NCBI GenBank assembly: GCA_036504995.1
Contig: DASXUG010000017.1
Location: forward strand, 248,001-312,000
Direction: 5' to 3'
Length of the DNA: 64,000 bases
Source of the DNA: DASXUG01 sp036504995
GTDB lineage: Bacteria > Pseudomonadota > Gammaproteobacteria > Burkholderiales > Methylophilaceae
Shown here: piece after piece, positions 17,900 through 26,348 of the stretch
Position numbering within the stretch: position 1 is the first letter of the stretch
Layout of the letters: each line of letters begins with the position of its first letter
Notes under the pieces: generated by a model
Told to the model about the DNA's origin: nothing
The model's database searches: none
What the model saw: only the letters and a program-made list of their open reading frames with translations
Made by a program: the position numbers and the translations under genes

Positions 17900-17925
17900 T
17901 AAATTTACAAATATTTGTAAATTTA
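17900..17925. repeat. Perfect 26-bp palindrome between rlmE and ftsH
   Basis: Thirteen bases, TAAATTTACAAAT, are followed exactly by their reverse complement with no spacer. It lies about 105 bp before the ftsH start. The lack of a loop and of a T-run argues against a simple terminator; a dimeric regulator site is possible. Confidence 0.8.
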
Positions 17926-18029
17926 ACGAGGGTTAATCAAGTAATATTTGTGATTTACCACGAAAAAGAGATTAGAATTAAGTTTAAATTAAACGTACTG
18001 CGTTTATTTTCCTCATTAAGGATGAAATT

Positions 18030-19925
18030 TTGAATAACACCGTGAAAAATATTGCCGTTTGGTTGGCGGTCATTTTAATTTTGGTGACTGTATTTAACCA
18101 GTTCGCAACCCCAAGTAAAAGCGACGGCCAAGTTGATTACTCGCAGTTTATCGCTGAAGTAAAACAAGGCAATATTGCCAAGGTCCTGATTGACGGGCAT
18201 GTGTTGCGTGGGGTGACTACTGATGGCAAAAAGTTTAATACTTATGCACCTTCAGACCCTTGGTTAGTCTCTGATTTATTGAAAAATAACGTGATTATTC
18301 AAGCAAAACCAGAAGAAGAGCAGTCATTGCTCATGAGTATCTTTGTTTCTTGGTTCCCAATGATTTTGTTGATTGGCGTATGGATTTTCTTTATGCGTCA
18401 AATGCAAGGTGGCGGCAAAGGCGGCGCATTTTCATTTGGTAAAAGTAAAGCACGTCAATTAGACGAAAATAGCAACCAAACCACATTTGCTGATGTCGCT
18501 GGTTGTGATGAAGCCAAAGAAGAAGTTGCTGAAATTGTTGAGTTCTTGCGTGACCCAACTAAATTCCAAAAATTGGGTGGTCGCATTCCAACAGGTATTT
18601 TGATGGTGGGCCCTCCAGGTACTGGTAAAACATTGCTCGCCAAAGCGATTGCTGGTGAAGCTAAAGTGCCGTTCTTTACTATCTCAGGCTCAGATTTCGT
18701 TGAAATGTTTGTGGGTGTCGGTGCCGCACGTGTACGTGATATGTTTGATCAAGCGAAAAAAGCATCACCTTGTATCATTTTTATTGACGAGATTGATGCT
18801 GTGGGTCGTCATCGTGGAGCAGGTACGGGTGGCGGTAACGATGAGCGCGAACAAACGCTGAACCAAATGTTGGTTGAGATGGATGGTTTTGAGCCAAACT
18901 CTGGCGTGATTGTCATTGCAGCAACTAACCGTGCAGATGTCTTGGATAAAGCCTTGCTGCGCCCAGGCCGTTTTGACCGTCAAGTGATGGTAGGTTTACC
19001 CGATATTCGTGGTCGTGAACAAATTTTGATGGTGCATATGCGTAAAGTGCCAATCGATCAAGATGTTAAAGCCGACATTATTGCGCGTGGTACACCTGGC
19101 TTCTCTGGTGCTGATTTAGCTAACTTGGTCAATGAAGCCGCTTTGTTTGCAGCACGTCGCAACAAACGCACTGTCGATATGCAAGACTTTGAAGATGCGA
19201 AGGACAAAATCTTCATGGGGCCTGAGCGTAAGTCTATGGTCATGCGTGAGGATGAGCGTCGCAATACGGCTTATCATGAGTCAGGCCATGCGGTGGTGGC
19301 AAAACTGTTACCAAAAGCGGACCCTGTGCACAAAGTGACCATTATGCCGCGTGGTTGGGCACTTGGTTTAACATGGCAGTTGCCAGAGCATGATCGCATT
19401 AGCAACTACAAAGACAAAATGTTAGAGGAGATTTCGATTCTATTTGGTGGACGTATTGCTGAAGAGATTTTTATGCATCAAATGTCTACTGGCGCCTCAA
19501 ATGACTTTGAGCGTGCGACTAAATTGGCGCGCTCTATGGTTACCCGCTATGGTATGTCTGAAAGCTTAGGTACCATGGTGTATGAGGACAGCAACCAAGA
19601 TTCATTCTTTGGTGGCATGAACAATAAAACGGTCTCTGAAGCAACGCAGCAAAAAGTGGATGCAGAAATTCGCCGTATTTTGGATGAGCAGTACGCGATT
19701 GCTCGCAAATTGTTAGAGGATAATCGTGATAAGGTAGAAGCGATGACGGCTGCTTTATTAGATTGGGAAACCATCGATGCTGAGCAGATTAACGATATCA
19801 TGGCTGGCTTGCCACCGCGCCAACCCAAGCCTGCACCGATAACGACCAAATCGTCGCGTGATACAGGCGGTTCAGGTTCGAGTGCAACGCCAACACCTCA
19901 ACCCGCGACTAAACAGCAAGAGTAG
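18030..19925 (+). CDS. ftsH: ATP-dependent zinc metalloprotease FtsH
   Basis: Membrane-anchored AAA+ protease that degrades misfolded membrane proteins and, in E. coli, sigma-32 and LpxC. Two N-terminal membrane helices (about 8-25 and 104-124) flank a periplasmic domain. The AAA domain has GPPGTGKT (194-201) and FIDEID, and the protease site HESGH is at 416-420. The start is taken as TTG at 18030 after TTAAGGATGAAA, because no in-frame ATG precedes the first helix. The low-complexity tail (after about residue 605) is rich in Pro, Ser and Thr. Confidence 0.97.
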   Translation: MNNTVKNIAVWLAVILILVTVFNQFATPSKSDGQVDYSQFIAEVKQGNIAKVLIDGHVLRGVTTDGKKFNTYAPSDPWLVSDLLKNNVIIQAKPEEEQSLLMSIFVSWFPMILLIGVWIFFMRQMQGGGKGGAFSFGKSKARQLDENSNQTTFADVAGCDEAKEEVAEIVEFLRDPTKFQKLGGRIPTGILMVGPPGTGKTLLAKAIAGEAKVPFFTISGSDFVEMFVGVGAARVRDMFDQAKKASPCIIFIDEIDAVGRHRGAGTGGGNDEREQTLNQMLVEMDGFEPNSGVIVIAATNRADVLDKALLRPGRFDRQVMVGLPDIRGREQILMVHMRKVPIDQDVKADIIARGTPGFSGADLANLVNEAALFAARRNKRTVDMQDFEDAKDKIFMGPERKSMVMREDERRNTAYHESGHAVVAKLLPKADPVHKVTIMPRGWALGLTWQLPEHDRISNYKDKMLEEISILFGGRIAEEIFMHQMSTGASNDFERATKLARSMVTRYGMSESLGTMVYEDSNQDSFFGGMNNKTVSEATQQKVDAEIRRILDEQYAIARKLLEDNRDKVEAMTAALLDWETIDAEQINDIMAGLPPRQPKPAPITTKSSRDTGGSGSSATPTPQPATKQQE

Positions 19926-19989
19926 AAACATTAAGCGCATGCTTAATCAATCAAGCAAATGCTAAATTAACAAGCGGATATTAAATTAA

Positions 19990-20017
19990 CAAGCGCCTTC
20001 GGGCGCTTGATTTTTTT
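19990..20017 (+). terminator. Rho-independent terminator of ftsH
   Basis: CAAGCGCC (19990-19997) and GGCGCTTG (20002-20009) close a TTCG tetraloop, followed by A and seven T. A 14-base direct repeat, TAAATTAACAAGCG, precedes and overlaps it. Confidence 0.95.
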
Positions 20018-20056
20018 ATGCAGGATTTTTAATTAATACATGCATTGCGACACACT

Positions 20057-20884
20057 ATGAAATTCAATTGTGGTAGGTATCAGTTAACTTTAAATCGTCC
20101 CCATGTGATGGGCATTGTAAATATCACTCCTGATTCGTTTTCAGATGGCGGTCACTACGCTTCAACGGAAAAGGCGGTTGCACATGCGTTAGCCTTGGTT
20201 GCTGATGGTGCCGATATACTAGATATTGGCGGTGAGTCTACTCGACCAGGAGCGACGCCTGTGCCCTTAGGTGAGGAGCTTAACCGAGTAGTGCCTGTTA
20301 TCGAGCAACTCTCAAAACTTACTCACGTGCCGCTTTCGATTGATACTTATAAGCCAGAAGTGATGCGGGCGGCGATTGCGGCAGGTGTTGATATCGTGAA
20401 TGATGTGCGAGCCTTGCAAGAGGAAAGTGCACTTGAGATTGTTGCCAATAGCAATGTTGGTGTTTGTTTAATGCATATGCAAGGTACGCCACAAACGATG
20501 CAACAAGATCCGACCTATGTAGATGTGGTCGCTGAAGTGATCGATTTTTTACACGCAAGGCAGATATGTGCCAATCAAGCAGGCATTGCCAATGATCGTA
20601 TTTTACTAGATCCAGGATTCGGGTTTGGTAAACGCACAGCTCACAATATTGCCTTAATTCAGCAACTTGAAAAAATTGGCAGTTTGGGGCAACCATTGTT
20701 AGTTGGCTTGTCTCGTAAATCCGTACTTGGGCAAATTATCGGTGCAGATGACGTGAGTGTACGATTGCATGCTAGCTTAGCCGCATCGGTGATTGCAGCC
20801 ATGAAGGGTGCTAAAATTATTCGCGTACATGATGTAAAGGCAACCGCTGACGCACTGAAGGTGGTTGCTGCAGTGACTCTTTAA
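20057..20884 (+). CDS. folP: Dihydropteroate synthase
   Basis: Joins p-aminobenzoate to 6-hydroxymethyl-dihydropterin pyrophosphate in folate synthesis; target of sulfonamides. Signatures GIVNITPDSFSDGG near the N-terminus and DIGGESTRPGA are intact. I start it at the ATG at 20057 (MKFNCGRYQ), not the in-frame TTG at 20045. It is followed 17 bp later by glmM, the usual ftsH-folP-glmM order. Confidence 0.96.
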   Translation: MKFNCGRYQLTLNRPHVMGIVNITPDSFSDGGHYASTEKAVAHALALVADGADILDIGGESTRPGATPVPLGEELNRVVPVIEQLSKLTHVPLSIDTYKPEVMRAAIAAGVDIVNDVRALQEESALEIVANSNVGVCLMHMQGTPQTMQQDPTYVDVVAEVIDFLHARQICANQAGIANDRILLDPGFGFGKRTAHNIALIQQLEKIGSLGQPLLVGLSRKSVLGQIIGADDVSVRLHASLAASVIAAMKGAKIIRVHDVKATADALKVVAAVTL

Positions 20885-20901
20885 GCATAATAGAAAAGAA
20901 A

Positions 20902-22260
20902 ATGACAAGAAAATATTTCGGTACTGACGGTATTCGTGGTCGAGTAGGACAATCTCCGATTACGCCAGAGTTTGTAATGCGCTTAGGTTATGCCGCTGGA
21001 CGTGTATTGGCGCATACAGGTAATTTGGAGCATGCAGAAGCACGCCCCATGGTGATTATTGGCAAAGATACGCGTATCTCAGGATATATGCTGGAATCCG
21101 CTCTACAAGCTGGGCTTTGTGCTGCTGGGGTTGATGTACGCTTGACTGGGCCATTGCCAACGCCAGCGATTGCCCATCTCACGCGTGCGTTAAGGGCACA
21201 AGCGGGTATTGTTATTTCTGCCTCTCACAATCCATATGACGATAACGGTATTAAGTTTTTCTCTGCAAAAGGTACCAAATTGCCAGATGAGATTGAGTTG
21301 GCGATTGAGGCTGAATTAGAGCAGCCAATGGCGGTGATGACCTCTGACAAGCTAGGTAAAGTAAAGCGTATTAATGATGCAGCAGGTCGCTACATTGAGT
21401 TCTGCAAAAGCACCTTCCCTAATGATTTAGATCTGCGCGGTTTGAAAATTGTGGTGGATTGCGCACACGGTGCTACTTACCATGTTGCTCCGCCTGTATT
21501 TCACGAACTTGGTGCAGAGGTGATTGCGATTGGCAATCAACCCAATGGATTTAATATTAACGATCAAGCGGGTTCAACCCATCCACAAGCTTTGGTTGAT
21601 GCAGTGCTTGCTCATCAAGCAGATTTGGGTTTGGGGTTAGATGGCGATGGTGATCGTCTGGTGATGGTAGATGCGCGCGGCCGCTTATTGGATGGCGATC
21701 AATTACTCTATATCATCGCCATGCACAGATATCAGCAAGGTAAGTTAGAAGGCGGCGTGGTCGGTACACTAATGACAAATCTTGCATTGGAGCATGCTTT
21801 AGCGCAAGCTGGTATACCATTTGTGAGGGCTAAAGTGGGCGACCGTTATGTGTTAGAGCAGCTAAATCAATTTGACTGGCAATTGGGTGGTGAGAACTCA
21901 GGTCATATTTTGTGCTTGGATAAGCACAGTAGTGGGGACGGTATTATCGCGGCATTGCAGGTTTTATACGCGATACGTGATACACAACAAACACTGACAA
22001 CATACAACGACAAGCTCAAGCTTTACCCGCAAGTGATGATTAATGTAAAAACTACGCGTAAGGTTAATTTAGAGGGTAATGCAGCTATACAAAGCGCCGT
22101 TAAAGCAGCTGAAACTAGTCTTAATGGCAGTGGACGGGTATTGTTGCGTGCTTCTGGTACAGAGCCAAAAATTCGTGTTATGGTTGAAGGGCAAGATTTA
22201 ACTCAAGTGCGGGCTTTGGCACAGGGTATTGCAGATACCGTACAACAACAAGTGATGTAG
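20902..22260 (+). CDS. glmM: Phosphoglucosamine mutase
   Basis: Interconverts glucosamine 6- and 1-phosphate on the way to UDP-GlcNAc for peptidoglycan and LPS. The phosphoserine is Ser108 in ISASHNP. The Mg-binding loop is DGDGDRL, and the sugar-binding loop GGENSGH and C-terminal phosphate loop RASGTEPKIRVM are present. The 452-aa length is normal. In several betaproteobacteria the pst/pho locus follows glmM; here four lipid and glycan genes and an inverted pst operon lie downstream. Confidence 0.97.
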   Translation: MTRKYFGTDGIRGRVGQSPITPEFVMRLGYAAGRVLAHTGNLEHAEARPMVIIGKDTRISGYMLESALQAGLCAAGVDVRLTGPLPTPAIAHLTRALRAQAGIVISASHNPYDDNGIKFFSAKGTKLPDEIELAIEAELEQPMAVMTSDKLGKVKRINDAAGRYIEFCKSTFPNDLDLRGLKIVVDCAHGATYHVAPPVFHELGAEVIAIGNQPNGFNINDQAGSTHPQALVDAVLAHQADLGLGLDGDGDRLVMVDARGRLLDGDQLLYIIAMHRYQQGKLEGGVVGTLMTNLALEHALAQAGIPFVRAKVGDRYVLEQLNQFDWQLGGENSGHILCLDKHSSGDGIIAALQVLYAIRDTQQTLTTYNDKLKLYPQVMINVKTTRKVNLEGNAAIQSAVKAAETSLNGSGRVLLRASGTEPKIRVMVEGQDLTQVRALAQGIADTVQQQVM

Positions 22261-22355
22261 CGCTGGTGTGATGAGGGAAAATGACAAATTGATGATTTGT
22301 TATATTTCCTTCTTCAAAATGACATAAATATTTCACATACGTTTGTCATCATTTA

Positions 22356-23588
22356 ATGATGATAAATGCCTCTCAAGCAAGTTCAGTCATCGTCCAAAAC
22401 TATGATGCTAACATCAACACCTATGATGTAAATCCGCTCACAAAAAATGCTGCCCTCTCGATGTGTTTAGTCAGCGAGACTTGGTTGCCAGAAATTAATG
22501 GCGTAGCGATGACGCTTTCAAATCTAGCAAATGGCTTATTGAAGCGCGGTTGGCAGGTGACCGTGGTGCGGCCTCGTCAGCGCATGGAAAGCTCTCAGCT
22601 ATCGATTGCCCGCCTCAGTCACTTTCTAATTCCTGGTTTGCCCATCCCTGGTTATGCTGGATTACGCTTTGGTTTACCAGTGACCTCCCGATTAATTGCC
22701 GCATGGAAAACTCAGCGTCCAGATGTGGTGCATGTTGCCACCGAGGGGCCTCTGGGTTGGGCCGCCATGAAAGCTGCGGATACTTTGGGTATTCCCGTGA
22801 CCACTACGTTTCACACCAATTTCAATCGCTATTGTGGGCATTACCGTATAGGTTGGCTGCAAGGTTTGGTCACGCGTTATTTGCGTGTATTACATAATCG
22901 AGCAAAGTATACGATGGTGCCAAGTGAAACCTCAAAAAACGTGTTGCAAGAGGAAGGTTATCGTAACGTTGAGGTGTTAGGACGAGGGGTTGATGTTGAG
23001 CTATTCCACCCAACTCGTAGAGATGAAGTATTACGTAGCACTTGGGGAGCCTCCCCTCAAGACATCGTGGCAATTTATGTTGGCAGAATGGCCGCAGAGA
23101 AAAGTTTAACAGTAGTTGCAGATGCCTTTAAGGTGCTACAACGTGCGCACCCTAATGCAAAAATGGTATGGGTCGGGCATGGGCCTGAGTATAAAAAAAT
23201 GCGTCAACTGTATCCCCAACATTTTTTTGCAGGCGCAAAAACTGGGGTCGATTTAGCTGCACATTATGCATCTGCCGATATGTTTATTTTCCCAAGCTTG
23301 ACCGAAACCTATGGCAATGTCGTCACTGAGGCCATGGCAAGCGGCTTGGCAGTTGTGGCATACGATTACGCCGCTGCCTCTGCGCATATTAAACATCTGA
23401 AAAATGGCTTAATCGCTCCATTTAATGATGCTCAGGCTTTTATGAAAAATATCGAGTATCTGGCAAATAATCCTGAGCATATTAAAACAATTGGGCTTGC
23501 GGCACATCCTGCTTTGGCTAACCAATCGTGGGAGGCAGTGTGTGATGAGTTTGAAGGTTTCTTACAGAGTGCAATCAAGAGCGCGTAA
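22356..23588 (+). CDS. GT4 glycosyltransferase, candidate glycolipid synthase
   Basis: 410-aa GT-B fold enzyme. The donor domain has VGRMAAEKSL and the retaining-GT4 E-x7-E region in SLTETYGNVVTEAMASGL. The acceptor domain begins SETWLPEINGVAMTLSNLA and includes TTTFHTNFNRYCGHY, a pattern shared with MgtA/SQD2-like mannosyl- and sulfoquinovosyl-transferases that glycosylate diacylglycerol. The substrate cannot be told from sequence. The first 35 residues look non-conserved, so an internal start at codon 36 (MCLVSETW) is possible. An 8-bp inverted repeat covers the annotated start codon. Confidence 0.82.
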   Translation: MMINASQASSVIVQNYDANINTYDVNPLTKNAALSMCLVSETWLPEINGVAMTLSNLANGLLKRGWQVTVVRPRQRMESSQLSIARLSHFLIPGLPIPGYAGLRFGLPVTSRLIAAWKTQRPDVVHVATEGPLGWAAMKAADTLGIPVTTTFHTNFNRYCGHYRIGWLQGLVTRYLRVLHNRAKYTMVPSETSKNVLQEEGYRNVEVLGRGVDVELFHPTRRDEVLRSTWGASPQDIVAIYVGRMAAEKSLTVVADAFKVLQRAHPNAKMVWVGHGPEYKKMRQLYPQHFFAGAKTGVDLAAHYASADMFIFPSLTETYGNVVTEAMASGLAVVAYDYAAASAHIKHLKNGLIAPFNDAQAFMKNIEYLANNPEHIKTIGLAAHPALANQSWEAVCDEFEGFLQSAIKSA

Positions 23589-23647
23589 ATATGTTAAGCG
23601 TTTTTGGGGCTATGCGTAGTGCTTACAGGTAGTTAGGTATCATTAAA

Positions 23648-23665
23648 TTGTCATAAATATGTGAC
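23648..23665 (+). promoter_or_regulatory. Weak Pho-box-like site before the PAP2 gene
   Basis: TTGTCAT at 23648 and ATGTGAC at 23659 are 11 bp apart, the PhoB repeat spacing, but the second half-site has one mismatch in the TGTCA core and no good -10 lies 10 bp downstream. Low confidence. Confidence 0.35.
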
Positions 23666-23728
23666 ATCATGCATCGGTAAAAGTGTATTAAATTCAATGC
23701 GTAATAGAAAAATTCATGTGGACAATAA

Positions 23729-24277
23729 ATGAGTGAGGTTGTAATGACACCAAAAATGACGGGGTATATCAATCGCTTTAATGCGCTCGATAGCGCGTTG
23801 TGCTTGCGTGTAAATCGTACCAGCCATAATCTTACTGTACGTTGGTGGTTTAGATTAATGAGTCGTCTAGGCGATGGTGTGTTTTGGTATACTTTGATTA
23901 TTGTGTTGATGTTGACACAGGGCTCACTCGGACAACAAGCCGCTTTACGTATGTCGCTTACAGGAGTTGTCGCGACATTAATGTACAAATGGTTAAAGGG
24001 TAAAACCTTACGTCCGCGCCCATATGAGGTTCACCAAGATATTTGGCTAACAGGTCGTCCACTAGATAGATTTAGCTTTCCATCAGGGCACACGCTGCAT
24101 GCGGTGACGTTCACTTGGCTAGCATTGTATTATTTTCCTTCGTTGGCGATTCTGCTGATACCATTCTCATTAATGGTTGCTGCTTCAAGGGTAGTATTAG
24201 GCTTACATTATCCAAGTGATGTTCTAGCAGGCGGGCTGATTGGTGGTTCAATTGCTTGTATCTCAATGTTAGTATAG
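23729..24277 (+). CDS. PAP2-family membrane phosphatase
   Basis: About 180-aa integral membrane phosphatase of the PAP2 superfamily, which dephosphorylates phosphatidate, phosphatidylglycerol phosphate or undecaprenyl pyrophosphate. The three conserved motifs are visible: KGKTLRPRP, PSGHTLHAVT and SRVVLGLHYPSDVLAG. The start could be ATG 23729 or, better supported by a GAGGT ribosome binding site, ATG 23744. Next to two glycosyltransferases and dgkA, so a lipid substrate is likely. Confidence 0.88.
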   Translation: MSEVVMTPKMTGYINRFNALDSALCLRVNRTSHNLTVRWWFRLMSRLGDGVFWYTLIIVLMLTQGSLGQQAALRMSLTGVVATLMYKWLKGKTLRPRPYEVHQDIWLTGRPLDRFSFPSGHTLHAVTFTWLALYYFPSLAILLIPFSLMVAASRVVLGLHYPSDVLAGGLIGGSIACISMLV

Positions 24278-24411
24278 TTATTGTTTTGCTTGATCTTTGC
24301 GTCATCTTCACTTTTAAACTCGCTGCGTGCATGGTGGACTCAAAGCAAAAGCTTGCCAAAAAAATCATTAACACCTAAATAATCAATAAGCTTAGAAAGA
24401 TAAATGACTCA

Positions 24412-24780
24412 ATGGAAAGTCCTTACAAAGGTAAAACTGGATTGCGGCGCCTTATTAACGCTTTTGGATATTCACTTGCAGGATTAAAAGCAGCCTATAA
24501 AAACGAAGATGCTTTTAGGCAAGAAACCGTCATGGCAGTGGTGCTAATACCACTTGCCTTGTATTTAGGCACATCGCCTATGATGCGCGCTATGATGATA
24601 GGCGCTGTATTGTTGGTGATGATTGTCGAGCTGCTTAACTCCTCAATTGAAGCCACGGTAGATAGAATCTCATTAGAAAATCATAAGCTTGCAGCACGTG
24701 CTAAAGATATAGGCAGTGCTGCGGTGCTGATGAGCTTACTTAACCTAGCTGTGGTCTGGGGTTTGTTGCTGTTAGGTTGA
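24412..24780 (+). CDS. dgkA: Diacylglycerol kinase
   Basis: 122-aa three-helix membrane kinase that phosphorylates diacylglycerol (or undecaprenol in some bacteria). The signature ELLNSSIEATVDRIS and RAKDIGSAAV are the catalytic region. With the PAP2 phosphatase upstream it could control the diacylglycerol/phosphatidate balance. A second glycosyltransferase follows after 74 bp. Confidence 0.95.
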   Translation: MESPYKGKTGLRRLINAFGYSLAGLKAAYKNEDAFRQETVMAVVLIPLALYLGTSPMMRAMMIGAVLLVMIVELLNSSIEATVDRISLENHKLAARAKDIGSAAVLMSLLNLAVVWGLLLLG

Positions 24781-24854
24781 TGTGAGCTATTTGCTTGATT
24801 CTCTATTATCAAGCTTAATAAGACAAAAAATTATCTTTATCTTCGAGAGTTTTA

Positions 24855-26012
24855 GTGAAAATCCTTTTTATTTCTGATGTATATTTTCCGCGTATTAATG
24901 GAGTTTCAACCTCCATTAGTACCTTTGTAGGTCAATTTAGAGAGTTAGGTCACGAAGTTACCCTTATCGCTCCTGAATATGGGATTAAAACCAAGGATGA
25001 AGCTTGGATTAAACGTATTCCAGCAAGAAGTATCTACTTTGACCCGGAAGATAAGTTAATGAAATACGGTCAAGCTCTAGACTTATTAGGAGAGCTTAGA
25101 CGTGAAGGCTATGATTTAGTCCATGTGCATACACCCTTTGTAGCACATTACTTAGGCCGTAAACTTGCGCATCTGCTTGATGTGCCTTGTGTGGAAACTT
25201 ACCATACTTTTTTTGAAGACTACTTGCATCATTATCTGCCGTTTATCCCCAAATCTTTTGCGAAATCTATCGCCAGGTCTATTTCACGTCGTCAATGTAA
25301 TGAAGTGAGCGCCATTATTGCCCCTTCGCAGCCTATGTTAGATGTGTTACGTCTGTATGGGGTTAAAGCTCGTGCAGAGGTGATTCCCACGGGTTTGCAG
25401 GCGCATAGTTTTGATGAAGCTGACGGGCAGGCATTTCGTCTCAAGTATGGCATACCCGCTGACCGACCAGTGGCTTTATTTGTAGGGCGTGTAGCCTATG
25501 AGAAAAACATCGGATTTTTACTGCACATGATGGTTGAGTTAAAAAAACGCCAACCAGATGCGCTATTAGTGATTGCAGGTGAGGGGCCAGCAGAGCATAG
25601 CTTAAAGGCAAAAACTAATACTTTAGGCTTACAGGATCAAGTCCAGTTCATTGGCTATTTGGATCGTGATACCAATGAACTGAATGCCTGTTATCGTGCG
25701 GCTGATGTATTTGTATTTGCATCTACTACTGAAACGCAAGGTTTAGTGTTGTTAGAAGCAATGGCTCAGGTTATTCCTGTGGTTGCAATTGCAGAGTTGG
25801 GTACAAAGTCGATTCTAATTGAAGGTGAAGGTGCATTAATTGCCCCAGAAGACGCTCAATTGTTCGCTGAGAGAGTCTATGAGCTGTTTGCGAACAGTGA
25901 AAAAAGATTAGCCTTAGGTAAAGTCGCTCATAGCTATGCCCTTAAGCGATGGACATCAAGAGTGCAGGCGGAGCGTATGCTGGGGTTTTATCAGCAGTTA
26001 ATTGAACAGTAA
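24855..26012 (+). CDS. GT4 glycosyltransferase, diacylglycerol glucosyltransferase-like
   Basis: 385-aa GT-B fold enzyme with GTG start. The acceptor domain has FPRINGVSTSISTFV and ETYHTFFEDYLHHY, resembling 1,2-diacylglycerol 3-alpha-glucosyltransferases. The donor domain has VGRVAYEKNIGFL and SSTTETQGLVLLEAMAQ (E-x7-E). A glycolipid product is inferred from this resemblance and the dgkA/PAP2 neighbours; a cell-surface glycan role is the alternative. Confidence 0.82.
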   Translation: MKILFISDVYFPRINGVSTSISTFVGQFRELGHEVTLIAPEYGIKTKDEAWIKRIPARSIYFDPEDKLMKYGQALDLLGELRREGYDLVHVHTPFVAHYLGRKLAHLLDVPCVETYHTFFEDYLHHYLPFIPKSFAKSIARSISRRQCNEVSAIIAPSQPMLDVLRLYGVKARAEVIPTGLQAHSFDEADGQAFRLKYGIPADRPVALFVGRVAYEKNIGFLLHMMVELKKRQPDALLVIAGEGPAEHSLKAKTNTLGLQDQVQFIGYLDRDTNELNACYRAADVFVFASTTETQGLVLLEAMAQVIPVVAIAELGTKSILIEGEGALIAPEDAQLFAERVYELFANSEKRLALGKVAHSYALKRWTSRVQAERMLGFYQQLIEQ

Positions 26013-26057
26013 TCTGTTTTATCGCTATGTGAGTCCATATTAATTTATTCAAAAATA

Positions 26058-26084
26058 TTGATTTTAGGCGTTTTTTGGTATAAA
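26058..26084 (+). promoter_or_regulatory. Candidate promoter in the gene-free stretch before pstB
   Basis: TTGATT (26058-26063) and TATAAA (26079-26084), 15 bases apart. The nearest downstream signal is a terminator about 120 bases away, with no open frame between. Confidence 0.45.
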
Positions 26085-26090
26085 TTAGGC

Positions 26091-26214
26091 TTGCATTGTG
26101 CTTTTTAGTGAATTGCCAGTGCGATTTTAGTGGATTTTATGTAATCCTCTCTAAAACTTGCAAATATGGCTCTAATATTTGCCAAAAGCCTAACCCTAAA
26201 AAGTTAGGCTTTTT
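26091..26214 (+). ncRNA. Candidate small RNA, about 120 nt
   Basis: A promoter-like pair, about 70 bases of unstructured AT-rich sequence, then a perfect 8-bp hairpin GCAAATAT/ATATTTGC (26160-26182) placed directly before a rho-independent terminator hairpin AAAAGCCTAAC/GTTAGGCTTTT. This order is typical of trans-acting small RNAs. The terminator could instead simply end the glycosyltransferase mRNA, which stops 170 bp upstream. It does not match 6S, tmRNA, SRP or RNase P RNA as I know them. Confidence 0.4.
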
Positions 26215-26220
26215 CATTTG
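26184..26220 (+). terminator. Rho-independent terminator, plus strand
   Basis: AAAAGCCTAAC (26184-26194) pairs with GTTAGGCTTTT (26203-26213), followed by further T. It ends the glycosyltransferase transcript and/or the candidate small RNA. Confidence 0.88.
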
Positions 26221-26283
26221 CCACTTTGATTCGTCATAAAAACGGTTGGTCATAAAACCAATACTTAACTGGCTAACGATCAT

Positions 26284-26315
26284 AAAAAAAGGCCTGCTAT
26301 TCGCAGGCCTTTCTA
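26284..26315 (-). terminator. Terminator of the pst operon (bidirectional)
   Basis: AGGCCTGC and GCAGGCCT form an eight-base-pair stem with a TATTC loop. On the minus strand it is followed by seven T, so it ends pstSCAB transcription about 35 bp after the pstB stop. Confidence 0.92.
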
Positions 26316-26348
26316 TTAAAACTAGACTGTAGCTACATCTATGAAGGC

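Noticed and set aside
19922..19990. Short repeats after ftsH as a CRISPR-like or mobile element
   Set aside because: Only two copies of a 14-base repeat, with no regular spacing; it reads as simple AT-rich duplication next to the terminator.
22279..22350. Pho boxes before the first glycosyltransferase gene
   Set aside because: Several TGTCA-like words occur, but none form two good half-sites at 11-bp spacing; the clearest pair has a half-site with three mismatches.
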